Shown: piece after piece, positions 20,287 to 32,426 of the stretch
How positions within the stretch are numbered: position 1 is the stretch's first letter
Layout of the letters: each line of letters opens with the position of its first letter
Assembly (NCBI GenBank): GCA_022579005.1
Contig: MU401455.1
Coordinates: 618,213-682,212 of the forward strand
Origin: Poronia punctata
Lineage: Eukaryota > Ascomycota > Sordariomycetes > Xylariales > Xylariaceae
Direction: 5' to 3'
Length of the DNA stretch: 64,000 nt
Program-made: the position numbers and the translations under genes
Notes under the pieces: generated by a model
What the model was told of the DNA's origin: nothing
The model's database searches: none
The model's input: only the letters and a program-made list of their open reading frames with translations

Positions 20287-23200
20287 ATGGGTTCTACCAC
20301 CCACGCGGGTGCGGTAGGGCTTGCAGAAGCCATGGAAAGACTTCACCTAGCCGAACCCACCGACGATTTCGACATCGATGACATATTGTTCCAACAACGG
20401 CCACGGAAGCGTGCAAAGCAGGAACCGGACGAGCTCAAGGCAGACCTCGAAAAGCAATACCTCTCACCGTCCAATAAATTTCCTACCCACTGGCTCAACC
20501 GTCTGCAGCAACGATGGGACTGCCAGGCTGATTTGACCGAGCTGTTTCGCATCGCGCCCACCCAGACTCGAACTGTCACCCGATTCTTAAGGCAAGGACT
20601 AGAAGGCAGGGTCACGGGCTACAAGAATGTCACCGTCCCCGCGAACAGTGCGACGGCCAAGAACTCTACCTCTCTGATGCGAAAGCCCGGAAGCCGAGTT
20701 GATTTCGTGCGGGGAGCCGCCGGTTTTTTCCCGTTTGCCCCCGGCGGGTTGGAAGCCGTCGAGGCCACGGCTGCAGCGGAAGAACAGATGCTTCGAACGA
20801 CTGTTTCTGGGACCGATGGAAAAAGGAACAGACTCGAGCGTGTCATCAAACTGGGTGCGGAGGGCGGCCTCCTTGAGATCGCCCCTGGGCTGGACCGGGG
20901 TATCGACTTTAGCAAGAAAAAGTCTGCCGTCAACGAGAAGGCAGCCAAGGCAGTCGAGGAAGAACTAGATCAAGAGCCGGAAGACAGTCCTGAGAAGGAC
21001 GAGCTTGATCATCACATGGACACGAACGGGGTTGTATCTACGCCAGACGAGGAAGAAGATGAAGACATCGATGCTTTGCTACCAGTCGAATTCCCTGCCT
21101 TGGAGCCGCGTGCCAACCTGGCAGCATCAAGTGCAAGAAAGGTCGGCCGTGAGTGGGCCCATATGGTCGATATCAACCGGGACATACCCAATTTCCGGGA
21201 ATTGGTCCCAGACATGGCAAGAGAATGGCCATTTGAGCTCGATACGTTCCAGAAAGAAGCTATATACCACCTAGAGAATGGCGATTCCGTATTCGTTGCG
21301 GCCCATACCTCTGCCGGTAAGACGGTCGTGGCAGAATATGCCATTGCTCTCGCTGCACGGCACATGACCAAGGCCATATACACTTCACCGATCAAAGCCC
21401 TGAGCAACCAGAAGTTTCGAGATTTTCGGGAAACTTTTGATGAGGTTGGCATTTTGACCGGCGATGTCCAAATTAACCCCGAAGCAAGCTGTTTAATCAT
21501 GACAACGGAGATTCTACGGAGTATGCTTTATCGGGGTGCTGACTTGATCCGCGACGTAGAGTTTGTCATCTTCGACGAAGTCCACTATGTCAACGATTTC
21601 GAACGAGGCGTGGTCTGGGAAGAGGTAATTATCATGTTGCCAGAGCACATTTCTCTCATTCTGCTGTCAGCAACGGTACCCAACACCAAAGAGTTCGCCT
21701 CTTGGGTGGGCAGAACGAAGCAGAAGGATATCTACGTCATATCGACACCGAAACGCCCGGTCCCTCTTGAACATTATCTCTGGGCCGGTAAGAACATCCA
21801 CAAGATTGTGGACCACCAAAAGAAGTTCCTGGAGAAAGGTTGGAAAGAGGCGGACCAAGCTGCACGAGGCAGAGATAAGGCTCTCCCAGCACCTGCTGCA
21901 CGAGGTGGCGGAAATCAGCAACGCGGCAACCCCAGAGGTGGTGGCGGCCGCGGGGCTAACCAACAACGTGGGGGACAGCGCGGAGGTGGTCCAGGACGAG
22001 GAAGGGGCGGTCCTCCACGGGCGTCTCATGCACCAGGCCATATGGGCCGGGCCGGACGACCTGGTGGTTTCACTTCGGTTGCTCAGGATAAAACCTTGTG
22101 GGTTCATCTGGTGCAATTCCTCAAGAAACAGAGCCTTCTTCCCGCTTGCATCTTTGTATTTTCCAAGAAAAGGTGTGAGGAAAACGCGGATGCGCTGAGC
22201 AACCAAGACTTTTGCACTGCCCAGGAGAAGAGTCATATCCACATGATTATTCAGAAATCCATCGCACGGTTACGGCCGGAAGACAGGATCTTGCCGCAAA
22301 TTGTCCGTTTGCGGGACCTCCTTAGCCGAGGTATAGCTGTCCATCACGGTGGGCTATTGCCTATCGTGAAGGAGATTGTCGAGATACTCTTTGCTCAGAC
22401 CTTGGTTAAAGTGCTTTTCGCCACTGAGACGTTCGCCATGGGCCTCAATCTACCGACTCGGACAGTCGTGTTCTCTGGCTACCGGAAGCACGACGGCCAT
22501 TCATTCCGGAATCTTCTGCCTGGCGAATACACACAAATGGCTGGCAGGGCTGGACGTCGTGGGCTGGATCCTGTCGGTTCCGTCATCATCGTGCCTCCGG
22601 GTGGGAGTGACGAGGCACCACCCGTGGTTGATCTTCAGAAAATGATCTTGGACCCGCCTAGTAAGCTACAGTCTCAGTTCAGACTGACCTACAACATGAT
22701 CCTCAACTTGCTCCGAGTGGAGGCATTGAAGATTGAAGAAATGATTAAGCGTAGTTTCTCCGAGCATGCCACCCAACAGTTGCTGCCGGAGCATGAAAAG
22801 GCCGTCAAACTCTCCGAGGCCGACTTGGCCAAGGTGAAGCGAGAGCCGTGCGACATCTGCGATGCGGGCATGGATCAATGTCACGAAGCCGCCATGAGCT
22901 ACAAGCAATTAACACAAGAGCTTTACAAGGGCCTAATGGGTATTCCTGTCGGCAAGAAGATGTTTACTCAACGACGGCTCATTCTTTGGAATAAGGACGG
23001 CGTCCGAACCCCTGGAATCCTACTCGGTGAAGGCGTTGCAACCAAGGTCTCGGGCGGCCAGCCTACGGTCCATGTACTTGAGATCAAGACTGGACGAGAC
23101 ACTCGAGATTCGTCCGACATATTACCCTTCTTAAAGGGCTTTAGACCATTACTAAAGGCTTTGCCTCAAAAGCAACGAAACATTGCAGCCCGACCACTTC

Positions 23201-24206
23201 ACGTACCTTTGAGCGACGTCGAGTGTCTCACGACAACATTGGTGGACGGCGTGGTGCCCGAATTCTTCCAAGCCGGCGAAAATAGAACAAAGGCAAAGGA
23301 CCGAATGCTCAAAATTTGCAAGACTTGGGAATCCGACATTTGGGACGAAGTAAACCTTTCCAAAATCAGGAACTTGAATCTTCAGGAGATTATCGAAAAG
23401 CGCCGCCAAGAGGCCATGAAGATTCAGGAGTCGGCCATCATGCAGTGTCCCAAGTTCTTGAAGCATGTAAGTGTCGAATCGTCGATCTAGTTCCGAACAC
23501 CGGATTGTACTAATATATCATCCAGTTTGCCATGTGTCATGATCAGTGGGTCATCAAGGAACATATATCCTCTCTGCGCCAAGCTCTGTCGGATCAGAAC
23601 CTCCAGCTTCTGCCTGACTACGAGCAACGTATCCAGGTACTCAAAGACTTGGGCTTTATCGATGACCACTCCCGTATCCAACTCAAAGGCAAAGTGGCGT
23701 GCGAGATACACTCTGCGGATGAATTAGTCCTTACCGAACTTATACTTGACAACGTTCTTGCCGAGTATGAACCGGCCGAGATTGCAGCCTTACTCTCGGC
23801 CTTTGTCTTCCAAGAGAAGACGGACTCGGTGCCTACGCTCACCGGCAATCTCGAACGGGGCATGAAAACGATCATCGAGATTAGCGAGAAGGTGAACAAC
23901 GTGCAGACGCTACACCAAGTGATCCAAAGCGCCGAGGACAGCAACGACTTTGTCTCGAGACCCAGATTTGGTCTCATGGAAGTTGTGTATGAATGGGCAC
24001 GGGGGATGAGCTTTAAGAATATTACGGATCTGACGGACGTGTTGGAAGGCACTATAGTCCGCACCATCACGCGACTCGACGAGACATGCCGCGAGGTGAA
24101 GAATGCTGCACGCATTATTGGCGACCCCGAGCTGTATCAGAAAATGCAAACGGCGCAGGAACTGATCAAGAGGGACATTACAGCTGTAGCCAGTCTGTAC
24201 ATGTAG
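20287..24206 (+). CDS. ski2: Ski2-type DExH RNA helicase of the SKI complex
   Basis: Two exons, 20287-23466 and 23526-24206, giving 1286 aa, a usual length for Ski2. The start is the first in-frame ATG (AAAATGG context). Walker A AHTSAGKT is at 339-346, the DEVH box at 430-433, the QMAGRAGRRG motif at 750-759, and a DSHCT domain forms the C terminus. The N-terminal region (DIDDILFQQRPRKRAKQEPD, GRVTGYKNVTVPANS) is of Ski2 type rather than Mtr4 type. Between the RecA1 and RecA2 domains (about 535-595) lies an RGG-rich segment likely to bind RNA. Ski2 unwinds RNA for the cytoplasmic exosome together with Ski3 and Ski8 in 3'-5' mRNA decay. The intron splits the C-terminal region at FLKH/FAMCHDQ. 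Confidence 0.96.
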
Positions 24207-25724
24207 GCACTTGTCTATCACTTTATGTCTCGGTTCAGCTCATCATAGGGGTGCAACGATGTTTGGAAGATGATTATTCATGAGGTTAAGCGCGGTAAAA
24301 AGGGGCAAGCACTAGGTTGGAGGTCTTGATACTAGCATCCATTTTTACTGATGGGATCTCTTATGTCTCCTTTGACTAGAGCCTGATTGTTGAAAGTAAT
24401 ATTAACACAATCCGTCCTGTCCAAGTAGAAACAATGCGAGTCCAAGTAAGCGAGAAGGATCGATGTGACGATCCCTGAAGGGGACCTGAAGCTGAAGCTG
24501 AAATAATAAGCCCGAGGCTGTACGAATCAGATGATGGCGGTGAAGCCGACTTCCGTACGGGTAGAATGTGAGGTAGGGGAAAGGAGATGGTCGATTTTCA
24601 TTACATACGCACTTTGTCCTTACTGGACAATGCAGCGCAGCCTTTCTGACGCCAAGACCTCAGAGCAGATGTGTATTTGATCGTATCTCGCATTTTTCAA
24701 AGTTTATGCCAACCTATCTAGACTAGATGGACTAGATAGACTAGACTACACTCTTATTGTCTACTTTTGTAAGTAACCACGTACGATTTTTGATGAAGAT
24801 CATCTGCACAAGACAACCAATTAAATATTCAATAATAACAAAGTATGTTCCGGACGGGAAGCCTAAGGAACCTGAACCCAAATGTCCGGATAAACCTCTA
24901 CGGTGAACCCGGAAACGGGCGAGATCGGCGCTAAAAAGGCCCCACTTGATAGCCTACATATTCCCCGGGATTTTGGATGCCTCGTACTACCGGCCGGCCG
25001 GCATTTACGAGGATCTGGTCCCCCTAATAATTTACGAATGGATATTACATGGTACTCGGAAATAATTCAACTTTGTGGAGTTTTCGGGTAATAAAGTAGG
25101 TTAAAGTCATCTGAGCTTGGTTTCTGCTAGATAGGTGGATGTCAGCTAGGACTAGACTAGATGGATAGTTCACCGACTTGACTGGTGAGAGAGGTTGAAG
25201 GAAGTGGTTCGTGAGTGTGATGTGATGTGATGTGGGAATATTTTCGTAACTCGTGATGTGGTTGGGTTGGTTGGGATGGGTTGGGATGGGATGGGATTAA
25301 ACTTGAAGATCTTCAGTCGGTGAGATAGGTAAGGTTGGTAAGGTAGAGAATGCGAGGAATGCGAGGAATGCGATGCGATGTCCTTTGAACGGGTTAAGTT
25401 TAGGCTCGTATACACGTATTGTATCGTAAGATATTTGTGATGAAGTTGTTGACATTACGTAGTAGGTCAGGTTTGTTGTTGTTGTTGTTGGTTGAAGTAT
25501 AAGTATGTTGCCATTTTCCTCTGTTATTGTAAATCTTTTTTTTTCTTTCATCAACATCAACATCAATCCAACCCAACCCAACCTAACCAAACTCAACTCT
25601 CACACTCTCAATCAAGCCAAAAAAAAAAACCCCCCAGTAAGCACTAGATACTCCCTAATGACCATCATCCACTCTTTAATACCTAACTGACAAACGTGAG
25701 AAAAGCCAAAAAAATAAATAAAAA
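24207..25724. other. Intergenic upstream of a small secreted protein gene
   Basis: 1.5 kb with no gene seen. Low-complexity stretches lie at 25210-25300 (TGTGATG and GGGATGGGTT repeats) and around 25480 (TTG)n. A pyrimidine/A-rich leader precedes the ATG at 25725. Confidence 0.5.
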
Positions 25725-26018
25725 ATGGTCAAAATCACATCCATCCTCATCGCGGCCCTCGGCATGGCCGCCATGGGCGAAGCCTGCAAAAAGACATGTT
25801 CGGCCGTGACCGAGTCCGGCTCGACCTGCACGTACAACTGCACAGACGTGTGTTCTAGTCTCCCGGCTGGTACGGCGCGCGATAGCTTCATAAATGCGCT
25901 CAAGTCGAGCGGATACTCGTGCACGGCCTCGGGCGTCACGGGTGTCAAGTGTAAGAAGGGGGGAAGCTTTGGGAACAATTGCTGGAATCATTACTGGACT
26001 TGTGGGTCGAATTGTTAA
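25725..26018 (+). CDS. Small secreted cysteine-rich protein, ten cysteines
   Basis: Intronless, 97 aa. Residues 1-19 are a signal peptide (MVKITSILIAALGMAAMGEA, cut near Ala20). The mature part is about 77 aa with ten cysteines (21, 25, 35, 39, 43, 66, 76, 86, 93 and the terminal 97), enough for five disulfides, and ends exactly at a Cys. Codons are strongly GC-rich in third position, unlike the flanking low-complexity DNA, which supports a real gene. No known domain is recognised. The size, export signal and Cys content fit a fungal effector or antimicrobial protein, but this is inference. It is isolated, with 1.5 kb and 1.8 kb of gene-free DNA on its two sides. Confidence 0.78.
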   Translation: MVKITSILIAALGMAAMGEACKKTCSAVTESGSTCTYNCTDVCSSLPAGTARDSFINALKSSGYSCTASGVTGVKCKKGGSFGNNCWNHYWTCGSNC

Positions 26019-27845
26019 GGCCCAAGGGATAGCCTATGTAGAGCCCTCCGAGGGTTATGGGGGTTATGGGGTTCAGGAGTGGATGGATAAGGGGGATGTG
26101 AGGGGGGATGAATGGTTAGTTTTGTCTTTTCTCTTGCTGATGGGGAAGGGGAAGGGGAAGGGGAAGGGAATGTTGGGTTTGGGCTTGAAGCTAGGTGGTT
26201 AGTTGTATTTCCTTCTTGGAATACGAGTTAAGAAAATCCGGCGAGCCGCGATAGATTGGTCTTTAAAAATAATGAAGTGCTCTATTTTGAGTTTCTGACC
26301 ATACACGGTTTTTAAGGCCAAGTAGACTAGGTTAGGTGTTTTCCTAACAAACTAGATTGCTCACGAGTTACGAGTTCTTGTCTGTAGTAGAAAGATCTCA
26401 GAAGGATATATCTCTTGTAAATGGACACGGTTGTGCCGAGGAAAAACGACGCCGTTAATCCCCTTCTGAAATTAACGGTATATATGCTATCCGCAACAAG
26501 TTGTTAATGACTTTTTCTTTTCTTCTTTACTTAGGCACCTTAGCCTGGTTAGGTATGATGAGATGAAGCTTATCTTCACTTGTAGCGCATTCATTTTGGC
26601 TGTTGTTAAGGAGGCTTACTCTACCTAGCAAATTGGTAGTCGAACGATATGCTTCTTGACATATACGAGTTGCTTGGCTAGGTGAGTGTGTTATCATTGT
26701 CACTGCAAGAGGGGGAAAGCGTTGGTTTTATGCGATGAACTCTTCATCTTTGTAAGTCGTCTTCATAGCCATCTCATAATCAAGAAGGCCCTGAGCTAGC
26801 TGTCTAGGAAGCAAAGAACATGTTGTCTTGAAGGGTTATCGACCCTCGGACCTGGGGACTGGGGACTGGGAAAGAGGAGTCGTCGGTAGTAAAGTATGTA
26901 GCGAATAGCCGCTATCTAGGTACAAGCAAGTAAGTGACACCCGTACTGGAAAACCACTTAACCTGTGTAAATAGGGGAACACTTGGATGTGGCTGCTGCC
27001 AGATCAACGCATCAGGACACTCACAGCTCACAAGACCAAGCTCTCCCACGTATATAGACGCTTGAAGTTCAAGTCGATGCGATGGTTCTACATACCCCTT
27101 CTAGTTAGCTTATCTGTCTCTCCTTGCCCCTGTCTCTCGGCAAGACCCTGAAGACGAGATACCTATGCATCCTGGTCTAGGTAGGGTTGGAAATAAATAA
27201 AGATCTGACATAAGAAAAGTTTATAAATAACCCCCCCCCCCCCCCCTGGTCCTAATTACCCTGATAACCCCTACTTTAATATAGGTACCAAAAAATCATC
27301 TCGGATTGTTGTCAATGTCCACTCCCCCCCATCCCCCGCAAACCACTTTCTCTCCCCTTTTTTATGGAGTTACACGTAGTGCGAGATGGGGACGAAATGT
27401 CAATTGGACAATTGACCAATGAAAAGAGTGACCATGAGTAAAGCCTCGGTATATGCTGCGGGTCGTGGTACTTTTTTAGTCTGATCTACTCGTACCTAGT
27501 CACGATAGCTCCGCTTTTCTTTTTACATCTCGGCAGCGACTATCATCGTGAGACAGGGATACGTCACGTTCTTGTTCGCCTCGGCTGGCTTTGGGATGTT
27601 GTTGCCCCATATCTTTTATGTAGAATATAAAATATATGATTTTGTGCTTAAAATAAAACATGTTTAGGAAGGCTATTCTTGTCCAATCTTCAACGCCTAA
27701 CCTAAACCTGATAATCTAATTTTGTTCCTGTCAAGGGTTACTTGATCAACTAGTTTTGCTAGGTGGGAAGACAATCTTGGTACCCGGTCCGTGGTCGATT
27801 CGACTCATTCCTTGAAGTCTTTATTCGTCCACTACCGTACCTACC
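26019..27845. other. Intergenic region with low-complexity runs
   Basis: 1.8 kb. It contains a (GGGGAA)n run at 26142-26170 and a C16 homopolymer at 27231-27246. No gene is supported; an ORF at 25894-26202 is a shadow of the secreted protein gene. The last part is the promoter of the monooxygenase gene. Confidence 0.55.
27231..27246. repeat. C16 homopolymer
   Basis: Sixteen consecutive C residues in intergenic DNA about 600 bp upstream of the flavin monooxygenase gene. Confidence 0.9.
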
Positions 27846-29621
27846 ATGGCAGGCATCGACGGGGATGAAAAATACACCTACAGCCAGTTCACCTGTATCG
27901 GGACCGGCTTCTCGGCCATCGCACTAGGCGCAACATTAAAGCGATGGTACGGGATAACAGACATACGATTCTTCGAAAAACATGGCGATCTAGGAGGGAC
28001 ATGGTTCACAAACAGATATCCAGGTAAAAAAAAGAAACCACCCCCCTCCCATCCTTCCCTTCCCTTGTTTTTAATCGAAACTGAACTGTAATTATCAAGG
28101 ATGTGCCTGTGACGTCCCAAGCGCACTCTACAGCTTCTCCTTTGAACCCAACCCGTCATGGACAAGATTACTCCCCTCGGCAGACGAACTCTGGACCTAT
28201 CTGAAACACACGGCGACCAAATACGACCTACCTCGTAAAATGAGCTTCAGAACACAGGTAGAGCGCTGCGAATGGATAGAATCGCGATCACGCTGGCGGA
28301 TGCGCGTGAGGGATCTCCCAACAAACTCGCTATCCTTCCACGAGTCGCAGTTCCTGTTCGCCGGCACAGGCCAACTCGTCACTCCGCGAGACCTCGGCAT
28401 CCCGGGCCTGGAGAGATTCAAAGGTCGCGTACTTGTACCCGCGCGCTGGCCCTCTGACGAGAAGGGACAGCTCAGGGGGAAGAACGTCGTGTTATTCGGA
28501 AACGGATGCACGGCCGCGCAGATCGTGCCGAACATCGTTGCGGAAACGAACCATCTGACGCAGATCGTCCGCTCCAAACATTGGATCATGCCGCCCATCG
28601 ACTTGCCCTTCCCCAAATGGTTCATCTTCGTCTTGAACTTCGTCCCCGGCATCGTCTTCCTTTTTCGACTCATTGTTTTTCTCATCGCCGAAGACGATCT
28701 CCGCGGTTTTCCCATGACGAAGGCGGGGGCGGAATTCCGCGCCGGGAAACGGAGAATCGCGGAACGGTATATGCGCGACACGGCGCCGGAGAAGTATCAT
28801 GATTTGCTGATTCCTAGTTTCGAGGTCGGTTGTAAGAGGAGGATATTCGATTGCGGATATCTGGAGAGTCTGCATGCGGGGAATTTCACGTTGACGGATG
28901 CCCCGGCCGTGGAGATTGTTCCCGAGGGTGTGCGCTTGAAGGATGATGGTGGTGTTATTCCGGCCGATGTGCTGATCTTGGCGAATGGGTATAAGACGAA
29001 TCAGTTCTTTGGAAGTATGGAAGTTGTTGGGAGACGCGGGGAGACGGTTGATGAGCATTGGAATTCTTTTGGAGGGGCCGAGGCGTATAATAGTACGGTG
29101 ATGAGTGGGTTTCCCAACTTTTTTATGCTGGTCGGTAAGTTTGTTTACCCCCTACCTCACCCACTCGAACGAGTTTCTCTGTTGCTGACGGCAAAAACGG
29201 CGGGTGGACAGGTCCCAATGCTATCACGGGTCATACATCGGCTGTCATGGCGGCGGAGAATTCAGTCAACTACTCGCTACGGATAATAAAGCCGATTTTG
29301 GACGGAAAGGCCAAGATAGCCGAGCTGAAGAGAGAGGCTGAAGAGGAGTATACCGATCGTATCCAAACGGCTCTGCAGAATACGGTGTGGTCGTCCGGAT
29401 GTGGAAGTTGGTATGTCACAGATGGCGAGGATGGAAAGCAGTGGAATGCCATGGCCTATCCGTGGTCTCAGGGGTATTTCTGGTATCGGAGTTTATTCCC
29501 TCGATGGGATGATTGGACGTTTGATGTAAGTCTGCACCTGATCTGATTGACGGACTTGGATAGTTGCTGACAAACCTGCCAGGGTCCTTTGGAACAGAAA
29601 GGCAAAGCGGTTAAAGTTTGA
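27846..29621 (+). CDS. Flavin monooxygenase, Baeyer-Villiger-like, altered fingerprint
   Basis: Four exons: 27846-28023, 28100-29134, 29212-29525 and 29583-29621, giving 521 aa. The FAD-binding GTGFSA motif is at 19-24, GDLGGTW near 47-53, and YPGCACDVPSALYSFSF spans the first intron. The NADPH-binding GNGCTA is near 193-198, and GPNAITGHTS near the third exon start is typical of this fungal family. Baeyer-Villiger enzymes carry FxGxxxHxxxWP; here the site near 167-178 reads FKGRVLVPARWP, with Val in place of the catalytic-loop His. Residues 115-145 of the central region include a hydrophobic stretch (WFIFVLNFVPGIVFLFRLIV, residues about 230-250). The reaction is probably an FAD- and NADPH-dependent oxygenation of a small organic substrate; whether it is a true Baeyer-Villiger enzyme is doubtful. 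Confidence 0.9.
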
Positions 29622-30152
29622 ATGGAAATGGGTGGTGTAAAGAAAGGGGAGACGAATAACTCGGCACCTGAGGAGGAACCTTATTTCCTCTACACAACAT
29701 CTAAGCTTGTAGAGCAGAAAGGAGATGATATTTCATTACTTTGGTTTACTTTGGTCTGTCTTTACTAGACTAGACTGAAGCCAGGCTAGATGAACCTAGA
29801 TATGTTTACATTTACCTGCATCGTGCTTTCAGTCGACATCAAACCATACCGTGCCTTTATATGACCTTTGACCTTATTACATGTTATATAGATAGTAAGG
29901 GGAATGGCGGAGATAGTTGCCCATCTTTTGTTACGGTGCTGTTATACTCCAAGTCATGATTATGAAAAATCCTCTGCATAAACGAGAGATGACATTCAAC
30001 CCTAGGCCAGTTTGAAAGCGCAACCAACACATTCCCTCGCAGTCCGTCAACTCCCCCGCCCACTTCCCAATACGAAAAACTGGCCGATGTAAAGGAAAGC
30101 TTTATAGCAAGGATCAATCTTTCCGAAATATCCGGTATCACTACCTACCTAC
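29622..30152. other. Convergent intergenic region
   Basis: 531 bp between the monooxygenase (plus) and the DUF1996 gene (minus). No gene seen. Confidence 0.5.
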
Positions 30153-31414
30153 TCAAGCCCTAAACTCCCTCTTATTCTTCTTCATAACCTGGTTATCTCC
30201 GGGAAGTGCATCGAGCCCTAAAATATCCATGTCAGCACGCATACCCAACTTCAACCAAGGAAGGAAGAGAGAATGCAAGAAAGGAAAAACCTACAGCCAT
30301 CGATGGGCTCGCCCACCATATCAGCAACCTTGCACTCATTCTGCAGCGCAACAGACTGCGTCTGGAGCATCGGCGCCGAGACATAAGTATGTCCATCCAT
30401 AGCCCTCTGCAGCGCATCATCTTTCCATCCAAAGACATAATCAGCATGGTCCGAGAACCCGGTAGGATCACCACTCGACCAGACAAAAGGTTGTTGGCCA
30501 TCGGCAAAATCGTCCGGGCCGATGTTATTGAATCCCCGCGTGTCCCAGACGGTCTCGAGCAAGATCTGGGGCAGTCGCACCGGATGGGCGGCCGGACAGG
30601 GTCCGCCCGACTCGAAAGTGCCGCTCTCCGGGTATGCTACGTGATCTTGATGGTTGGGCGAGTCCAGATTCACGCCGTCCCAGCAGGTCGGAAACCGGTG
30701 GTTCGCCATGATGCCGAACGGGCAGGGCTCCGTCGGGAAGTCTACCGTCTCTGGCGCACGCGTGCTCGCGTCTTGCATGCACGTGTATGTCAACTGGCGC
30801 CATTTCCGCGCCTCGTCACGCGTGCGGTATGTCGAGTCGCCGACTAGCATGCGGAAGCCCGGCTTGAAGGCCGTGACCGTCGACTTTTGCGCCGTGTCGA
30901 ATAAAGCGTCTGTCATGTAATAGACCATCTGCCAGTTCACTTTAGTATTTCTCCCCTTTCATCGGCGACTTGCGTGGGTTGAATTTTCTTTCTTTCTTTT
31001 ACATACCATACCACCCTGGTTCTGCGAGTTATCTTGAGCCATCTGCGGCACTCGCTTGAAAGTGCCGTTCCCGGCACGGTAATACATCACTGCGGTCCAG
31101 TAATTGGAGAAATCTTCCGAGAACTGGCACGTAGTACAGGTTGAAAGCTCCGGCAGATCATGAGTCACGGGATCCATCGTGGTATTGAACGAGTTCTGGC
31201 CGTCGTCCCTGTTAGTAAAAATACCTATCATCAGAATAAGGACAGAAGAGGGACTTACACCTCCAACGATCTGGTGAAGATGGACAGAGGGATTCTGTCC
31301 CGGGTTCACCAGAGGATCAAGACGTTGGACCGTGAGTTGTGAACAAGGGAATCGGAGAAGTGCGCTCGCGGGCGCGAGAAGCCCGAGGGCAGCGATGAAG
31401 CTGTTCAACGGCAT
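30153..31414 (-). CDS. DUF1996 secreted protein
   Basis: Four exons on the minus strand: 31414-31259, 31195-31007, 30928-30295 and 30217-30153, giving 347 aa. A signal peptide covers residues 1 to about 18. The DUF1996 domain is evident: RLDPLVNPGQNPSVHLHQIV joined by the first intron to GGNSFNTTMD, then CTTCQFSEDFSNYWTAVMYY, FGIMANHRFPTCWDGVNLDS, HVAYPESGTFESGGPCPAAH and WSSGDPTGFSDHADYVFGW. Many fungal members carry extra WSC domains; this one does not. The conserved His, Asp and Cys suggest an extracellular, perhaps wall-linked, role, but the activity of the family is unknown. The tail after the domain is short and basic (KKNKREFRA). Confidence 0.92.
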
Positions 31415-32081
31415 CGCAATGAGACTAATCGCGACAAGGTCAGAGATGGATATTCGAAGGATAGCAAGATGAGGCTTAGGCTCTGGTATGGGGAAGGGAC
31501 GCCTTCATAGGGGCTGTCTTAATGCTATCATATTCATGACCAGGTATGTAGGGTAATCATTACCCATGAGAGCTGATGCCGTTGTTTTGCCGGCTTCCCT
31601 CTACCATTGCCAACTTTATGCCCAGACGCACGGAAGAATAAAAACAGGTGCCTGCAATATCACCTTCGTCTTCCATTGGTGAGAGAGCTCGTCGTTAACG
31701 CCGGCTAATGTGGAGAAAACCGGGACTTGCAAGCAAGCCCATATGATGGATGCCGGAAAATCCACTACCTACCTCTCCATTAAGGCCGGCACACGTAAAT
31801 TTAGGTGAACGTCAATTAGGACAAAATATTACCCGCCGTAGCCCTGTTCGTAATCTGAGCCCAGGTGCCATCGAGCCGGCTAAATATACCAAGAAAGGTG
31901 ACCCAAACTGCATGTACTCAATTTGTCCGAGGTCACTATAACTGCTCTGGTATCATCCAGGCCACATACCTACCGACAATAATTGATGACAAGTCTCATC
32001 GATGAACCATCGGCAGACAAGTTGACCTAAGATCACTCCTCTTCCCCTTTCCTTCCACATTCAACGACTAGAGATCCCACC
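31415..32081. promoter_or_regulatory. Divergent promoter of two secreted-protein genes
   Basis: 667 bp lie between the start codons of the DUF1996 gene (minus) and the small Cys-rich secreted protein gene (plus), so both secreted products may share control elements. No specific operator was identified. Confidence 0.4.
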
Positions 32082-32426
32082 ATGAAGCCATCAGCAGCAC
32101 TCACTGTCCTCTCTGCCACTTTAGTATTCGGTCAGGAGCAGACCTGTACGCAAGAGATGATAGCAAGCGATGATTGTGCGGCCGTCATCGACGCCAACGC
32201 TTGTTACAACGAATTCCGTTGGAATGCCCGGACATTGCAATGTATCGACGGAGTAGACGACGCAGATAGGAAGAGAAAGGTAAGAAATCCCTTCCATCTA
32301 CCCAAGTCATCCTCGTCCTGCTGCTAATATTAGAGGTGGGTGTAGGCCTGCAAGTGCTGCAGTTGTGTGGGCGAGGTCATGTGCAATTGGGTGAAAACAC
32401 AAGGCTTCCCTTGCGAGACAGAGTAG
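32082..32426 (+). CDS. Small secreted cysteine-rich protein with Kex2-like site
   Basis: Two exons, 32082-32279 and 32346-32426, giving 92 aa. The intron has a GTAAGA donor and GTAG acceptor and is in phase. Residues 1-17 form the signal peptide (MKPSAALTVLSATLVFG). The mature part has ten cysteines (22, 32, 41, 54, 68, 70, 71, 73, 79, 89). Residues 63-66 are RKRK, a dibasic Kex2-type site placed exactly at the exon junction, so processing could release the 26-residue C-terminal peptide ACKCCSCVGEVMC... with six cysteines. No known family is recognised. Effector or toxin-like use is only inference. It is divergent from the DUF1996 secreted protein gene. Confidence 0.8.

Noticed and set aside
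27231..27246. C16 run as a telomere-like or functional element
   Set aside because: A plain homopolymer, matched by a G15 run elsewhere; no further structure around it.
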